45,695 bases of DNA from Oscillibacter sp. (GTDB lineage Bacteria; Bacillota; Clostridia; Oscillospirales; Oscillospiraceae): the NCBI GenBank assembly GCA_022791875.1, contig JAAVZX010000088.1, positions 1 to 45,695 of the forward strand, given 5' to 3'. A program made the position numbers and the translations under genes. Of this stretch, positions 42,727 to 45,695 are shown in pieces (within the stretch, counting starts at the first letter, position 1; every line of letters begins with the position of its first letter). The notes under the pieces are model-generated. The model was not told where the DNA came from, searched no databases, and was given only the letters and a program-made list of their open reading frames with translations.

Positions 42727-43858
42727 AAATATAAACAAAACAGTGAAAGGAGCTGGGGAAAGCACATTCTGGCTTTCCATCTTGCCAGCTTTTTGAGGTT
42801 CATGGCAGCAAACTTAAGCCTCATCCAGTTGGAGACTTGGGTCAGACCACGGTAAAAAGTGCAGCGCATGGCGTGTTTTTCCTTAGCATCGGCGAAAACC
42901 CGCTCAATGGTTTCTTTGCGTCTTGTGTAAAGTTCCTTGTACTCCGAGGTGTACCTGGCATCGTTAGCCAGTTCCTCATAGTCTTTCCAGATGTGCCGCA
43001 GGACGGTTTTTACACAGTTCTTGGATTTGGTACATAAATGCTGGGCAGGGCACCGGGCACATATTTTCGGGTCGCTTGCGTATTCCCGGTAACCGTCCCA
43101 GTTGGCAGTGCGGCAGGCCAGGGGCTGGTATTCAGGACAAACCACGCAGTCGCAGTATCCATCATAGACGTAAGCCCACCAGGGATATCTGCCTTTCCGG
43201 GTCTGTGGCAGATACTGTCACTGTTTTTTTGTCCTTTTGCACCCTTCTTCCGCCGCGCCTGTTTCTTTTTTGAGGTGTTGTCCCGCTTCTTCCCCATGGA
43301 CTTGGGCGGAGCGTCATCGTCGTCGCTGAAAGGCTTCTTCCCATGGGCTTCCCGTTCTGCGTTCACCTCCGCCAGCAACTCTTCCTGATACCGTTTCGCC
43401 GCCACTGGTGTCTCTTGCTTGATTTTCTTTTTCAGGTTGGCGCTGGCCTTGATGTGCATCCCGTCTATGAACACCGCTGCCGGGGGCAGCACTCCCGCGC
43501 TCCCGGCTTCGTCTCATATCCACCGAAATACCGCCTCGATTGTCTCCTCTGTAAAACGGTGCCGGAAGTTATAACTCACTGTGGAGAAGTGAGGCAGCTC
43601 CTCGCTCAGCGTATATCGCAGAAACCACCGGTACGTTATATCCGTCTGCGCCCTGCGAAACGTCCCCCGTAGCGACGCGTTCCCATCCAGGTACTGCAGC
43701 AGCACCAGCTTGAACAGCACCACCGGGTCGATACTCCGCCGCCCTTCTTCCTTGCTGTACAGCGGCTCCACAATCTTGTACAATTTCTCAAAATCTACCG
43801 CTGCCTCCACCTGCCGTAATAGATACCCAGGTGGCACCAAACTTTCTGTATCCACCAT
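42727..43858 (-). pseudogene. IS1182-family transposase, stop codon and internal deletion
   Basis: The N-terminus (PPGYLLRQVEAAVDFEKLYK, RRSIDPVVLFKLVLLQYLDG) runs to an in-frame TGA at 43514-43516 and resumes in the same frame (AVFIDGMHIKASANLKKKIK). A frame change then leads through KTVTVSATDPER, and the sequence jumps to AYVYDGYCDCVVCPEYQPL. About a hundred residues of the catalytic core are missing at this join. The C-terminal part (SDPKICARCPAQHLC, RRKETIERVFADAKEKHAMR) continues to the IS630 boundary at 42726. Confidence 0.85.
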
Positions 43859-43937
43859 TTCTATGACCCCACGCTCGTTCTTTCCTCACTCCAACATATC
43901 CCTCTCCCCTTACTCCACATTTTATCATTTTTACATA

Positions 43938-43965
43938 AAAAAGTCTGCCCCCTGGCAGACTTTTT
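43938..43965. terminator. Bidirectional terminator-like hairpin beside IS1182
   Basis: Perfect 12-bp stem AAAAAGTCTGCC/GGCAGACTTTTT with a 4-nt loop. A- and T-runs on both sides make it a likely insulator against readthrough, or part of the IS end. Confidence 0.6.
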
Positions 43966-43975
43966 CGACAGGCTG

Positions 43976-44032
43976 AAGCGTCAAATAGTGAGAGGACAGC
44001 CCAAACGGTTGTCCTCTCACTATTTGACGCTT
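43976..44032. repeat. Perfect 23-bp inverted repeat with 11-nt loop
   Basis: AAGCGTCAAATAGTGAGAGG-ACA (43976-43998) and its exact complement (44010-44032). No coding frame is conserved through it. It stands 10 bp from the preceding hairpin and 90 bp from the next long one. Confidence 0.85.
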
Positions 44033-44081
44033 ACGTTTGGCGGCATAGGCAAGCCCCTCCCCAATACTTTTCGCAGAAAGC

Positions 44082-44117
44082 GCAGATAACCGCAAGGTTG
44101 TCTGCACCCCTTTTTTT
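44082..44117 (+). terminator. Terminator-like hairpin
   Basis: GCAGATAACC-GCAA-GGTTGTCTGC (one U-G pair), then ACCCC and seven T residues. Confidence 0.5.
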
Positions 44118-44121
44118 CATC

Positions 44122-44177
44122 GACAGCCTTTTACAAAGTTCCCTATCAATTCATAGGAAATTTTGTAAAAGACTGTC
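44122..44177. repeat. Long imperfect inverted repeat (25-nt arms)
   Basis: Arms 44122-44146 and 44153-44177 pair at 22 positions plus one G-U, with a 6-nt loop (CAATTC). The total length, 56 nt, is close to that of the 57-nt repeat at 43976-44032. The 43859-44319 interval otherwise holds no recognisable gene. Confidence 0.7.
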
Positions 44178-44319
44178 AGTTTATGGCTGCGGGAATCTCC
44201 CCGGCCAGGCCCAGCAAGTAGGCACCCGAAAAATTCTACATTTTGACGGAAAATGGCCCCGGTGCCGTGGCCCGCCCTCCCATCTGAATTTCAAAAAATC
44301 AGATTGTAGGCAGGAAACC

Positions 44320-44616
44320 TTGAAAAACTATCGCAAAAGCGATTATTCCCTGAACAAGTTCAGCGAGGGCATTGTATATCAGTTTTTCGACCGAACCTTG
44401 GAAATCTCTTTAGAGGACTTTTTGCGGGACAACCCTGGCAAGACAAAAACGGATTTCATGGCCCTGAAAGCTGTGTCTGACGAGATTTATTTGGAGCGGG
44501 CACGTCTTGAAACGGCCCAGGGGAATAAGACGTTTTCCATGACCGGGCTCCCGGTTTTTGATCTCCACGCCCATACGGGAGCGCAGTTCCAAGTGGTCCT
44601 CCCGCTCGTTCTCTGA
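44320..44616 (+). pseudogene. Truncated sigma-factor-like protein of a mobile element
   Basis: From a TTG at 44320 (AGGAAA upstream): KNYRKSDYSLNKFSEGIVYQ, then FFDRTLEISLEDFLRDNPGK and TKTDFMALKAVSDEIYLERA. This N-terminal block is, from memory, found in front of the sigma-70-like region 4 in small regulators of Firmicutes conjugative elements. Here the frame diverges after FSMTGL and stops at 44616 with no HTH part, so it is probably a remnant. Confidence 0.5.
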
Positions 44617-44713
44617 CCGGCACTTTTTCAGCAGCTTTTGAAGCTCTCCCAGGGCCTGCTCCTCGACGCTATGAATATAAAGATGCGCAGGAAGGAGGAC
44701 GCCCTGAATGCAC

Positions 44714-44741
44714 AAAAAAGAGGCGGGCCGAAGCCCGCCCC
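44714..44741 (-). terminator. Terminator of the flagellin gene
   Basis: Minus strand GGGGCGGGC-TTCG-GCCCGCCTC followed by TTTTTT, about 40 nt after the flagellin stop. The UUCG tetraloop makes it very stable. Confidence 0.88.
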
Positions 44742-44780
44742 TTGTGCCTATAAACTTGCGGTGTACGTCCCTGCTCAGGC

Positions 44781-45695
44781 TTAGCCCAGCAGCTGGAGGA
44801 CGCCCTGGGGAACAGCATTGGCCTGGGCCAGCATCGCCTGGGCGGACTGGATCAGGATGTTGTTCTTGGTGTAAGCCATCATCTCTTCGGCGATATCGGT
44901 ATCGCGGATGGTGGACTCGGCGTCCTGGATGTTCTCGGCCATGACGCTGAGGTTGTTCGCGGTGTGCTCCAGACGGTTCTGGGTCGCGCCCAGGTCGCCG
45001 CGGACGGAGGACACGTAGTTGATGGCGTCCTTGATAACCTGAACGGCCTCCTGAGCACCCTTCTGGTTGCTGATGTCGATATCAGCGATGCTCTTGCCGC
45101 CCTTGGTGCCCATGGCGTCCGTGTGCATGTCGCCGATGGAGAGGGTCATCTGGTTGAAGCTCTCAGCGGTGTCGCCGATCTGGAGGGTCAGGGCTGTGCC
45201 GGTGACGGAGCCGCCGGTCCAGCCGAAGGTGGAGGCGATGGTTTCCAGGTCGGTCAGGCTGGACAGGCCGGTCACCTCGTCGACAAACTCGCTCTGGCCC
45301 TCAATTTCCTCGAAGGACAGCTTGCCGTCGTGATAGCCCACGGTCCAGGTCTTGTTGTTGCCGGCGGCGTCGGAGAGGCGCTCGCCCACATCGTCCAGGA
45401 AGCTGGCGTCGTTGCTGTTCAGGTCGCCGGTGTAGACATAGGTGGTGCCGTCGCTGGTGACCTTGCTCTTCGCCAGATCGTTGGTGAAGGTATAGGTCTC
45501 GTTGCCGATCTTCATGGTCGCGCCCTCTTCGATCATGTCCTTGGTGAAGTCGAAGAAGGTACCGGCCAGGCGGTTCTGGCCGTTCAGGCCAACGGTCTTA
45601 ATATCGGTGGTCTGGAAGTTGTGGTCGCCGCCGACGACAGAGGAGTCGGTCCGGGCGGTGAACTTCTGGGTGTCGGCAGTAGCGGTAATCTTACC
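44781..45695 (-). CDS. Flagellin, C-terminal part (N-terminus outside the window)
   Basis: 304 residues are visible and the frame is open to the last base, so the gene continues beyond 45695. The C-terminal ~90 residues are the conserved flagellin D0/D1 domain: VSSVRGDLGATQNRLEHTAN, LSVMAENIQDAESTIRDTDI and ending QANAVPQGVLQLLG. The part before it, with SDGTTYVYTGDLNSND and similar Asp/Thr/Gly-rich stretches, is the variable surface domain. The protein is exported and polymerises into the filament. A strong terminator follows the stop codon, so it is the last gene of its transcript. Confidence 0.93.
   Translation of the reverse strand, partial: GKITATADTQKFTARTDSSVVGGDHNFQTTDIKTVGLNGQNRLAGTFFDFTKDMIEEGATMKIGNETYTFTNDLAKSKVTSDGTTYVYTGDLNSNDASFLDDVGERLSDAAGNNKTWTVGYHDGKLSFEEIEGQSEFVDEVTGLSSLTDLETIASTFGWTGGSVTGTALTLQIGDTAESFNQMTLSIGDMHTDAMGTKGGKSIADIDISNQKGAQEAVQVIKDAINYVSSVRGDLGATQNRLEHTANNLSVMAENIQDAESTIRDTDIAEEMMAYTKNNILIQSAQAMLAQANAVPQGVLQLLG

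Noticed and set aside
44410-44715. Minus-strand 101-codon ORF before the flagellin terminator
   Set aside because: Charged sequence without a recognised domain; half of it is the antisense of the sigma-like fragment, so I could not support it as a gene.

Overview
The window looks like a chromosomal segment of a GC-rich, spore-forming, flagellated member of the Clostridia, most like the Oscillospirales (Oscillibacter/Flavonifractor-type). Supporting signs are spoVAC, a flagellin, strong GGAGG ribosome binding sites, several TTG and GTG starts, Firmicutes-style TTGACA/TATAAT promoters and an ArgR/AhrC-type operator. The species assignment is inference. I saw no rRNA, tRNA or CRISPR array.

Layout. 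(1) 1-3.2 kb: the 3' end of an IS630-like transposase, then a one-carbon/folate operon (cyclohydrolase, folD, folC) behind a near-consensus promoter. (2) 3.4-10.5 kb, minus strand: ilvB-ilvN-ilvC-ilvD and a DUF815 ATPase. The operon starts with a promoter, a 35-codon leader peptide with 19 Leu/Val/Ile residues and a terminator hairpin, which together form a candidate ribosome-mediated attenuator. (3) 11.1-14.9 kb: a LysM/M23 cell-wall hydrolase and a Na/phosphate cotransporter with a PhoU-like tail, convergent. (4) 15.2-24.6 kb, minus strand: an essentially complete arginine operon in transcription order argG-argH-lipoprotein-argC-argJ-membrane protein-argB-argD-argF, behind an arg-box promoter. 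Two of its genes are not arginine enzymes. (5) 24.8-39.6 kb: housekeeping and accessory genes: CmpB-like membrane protein, S8-protease lipoprotein, hemW, spoVAC, DUF4358 lipoprotein, an AT-rich orphan gene, an IS5-like fragment, DUF1643, an SDR and its AraC-type neighbour, a YhaN-like ATPase, an Mrp/NBP35 ATPase, xpt and guaA. (6) 39.6-44.7 kb: a graveyard of mobile DNA immediately after guaA: a 37-aa membrane peptide, a fragment of a conjugative-element gene, a truncated reverse transcriptase, a split IS30, a frameshifted IS630, a deleted IS1182, two long hairpins and a sigma-like fragment. (7) 44.8 kb to the end: the C-terminal part of a flagellin.

The most unusual non-coding signal is a set of intergenic hairpin elements. 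One family (H1) has two near-complete copies of about 330-340 bp and four partial ones. It has terminal inverted repeats ending in the same GC-rich motif, TCTCGAGA-type terminal hairpins, and internal hairpins whose stems differ in sequence between copies but always stay base-paired. A second family (H2, CCAGGGGC-type hairpins) and a REP-like third family (TAGGGGC) share its intergenic niches, and H2 shares part of the H1 end motif. Copies sit inside the ilv and arg operons and beside most of the genes.
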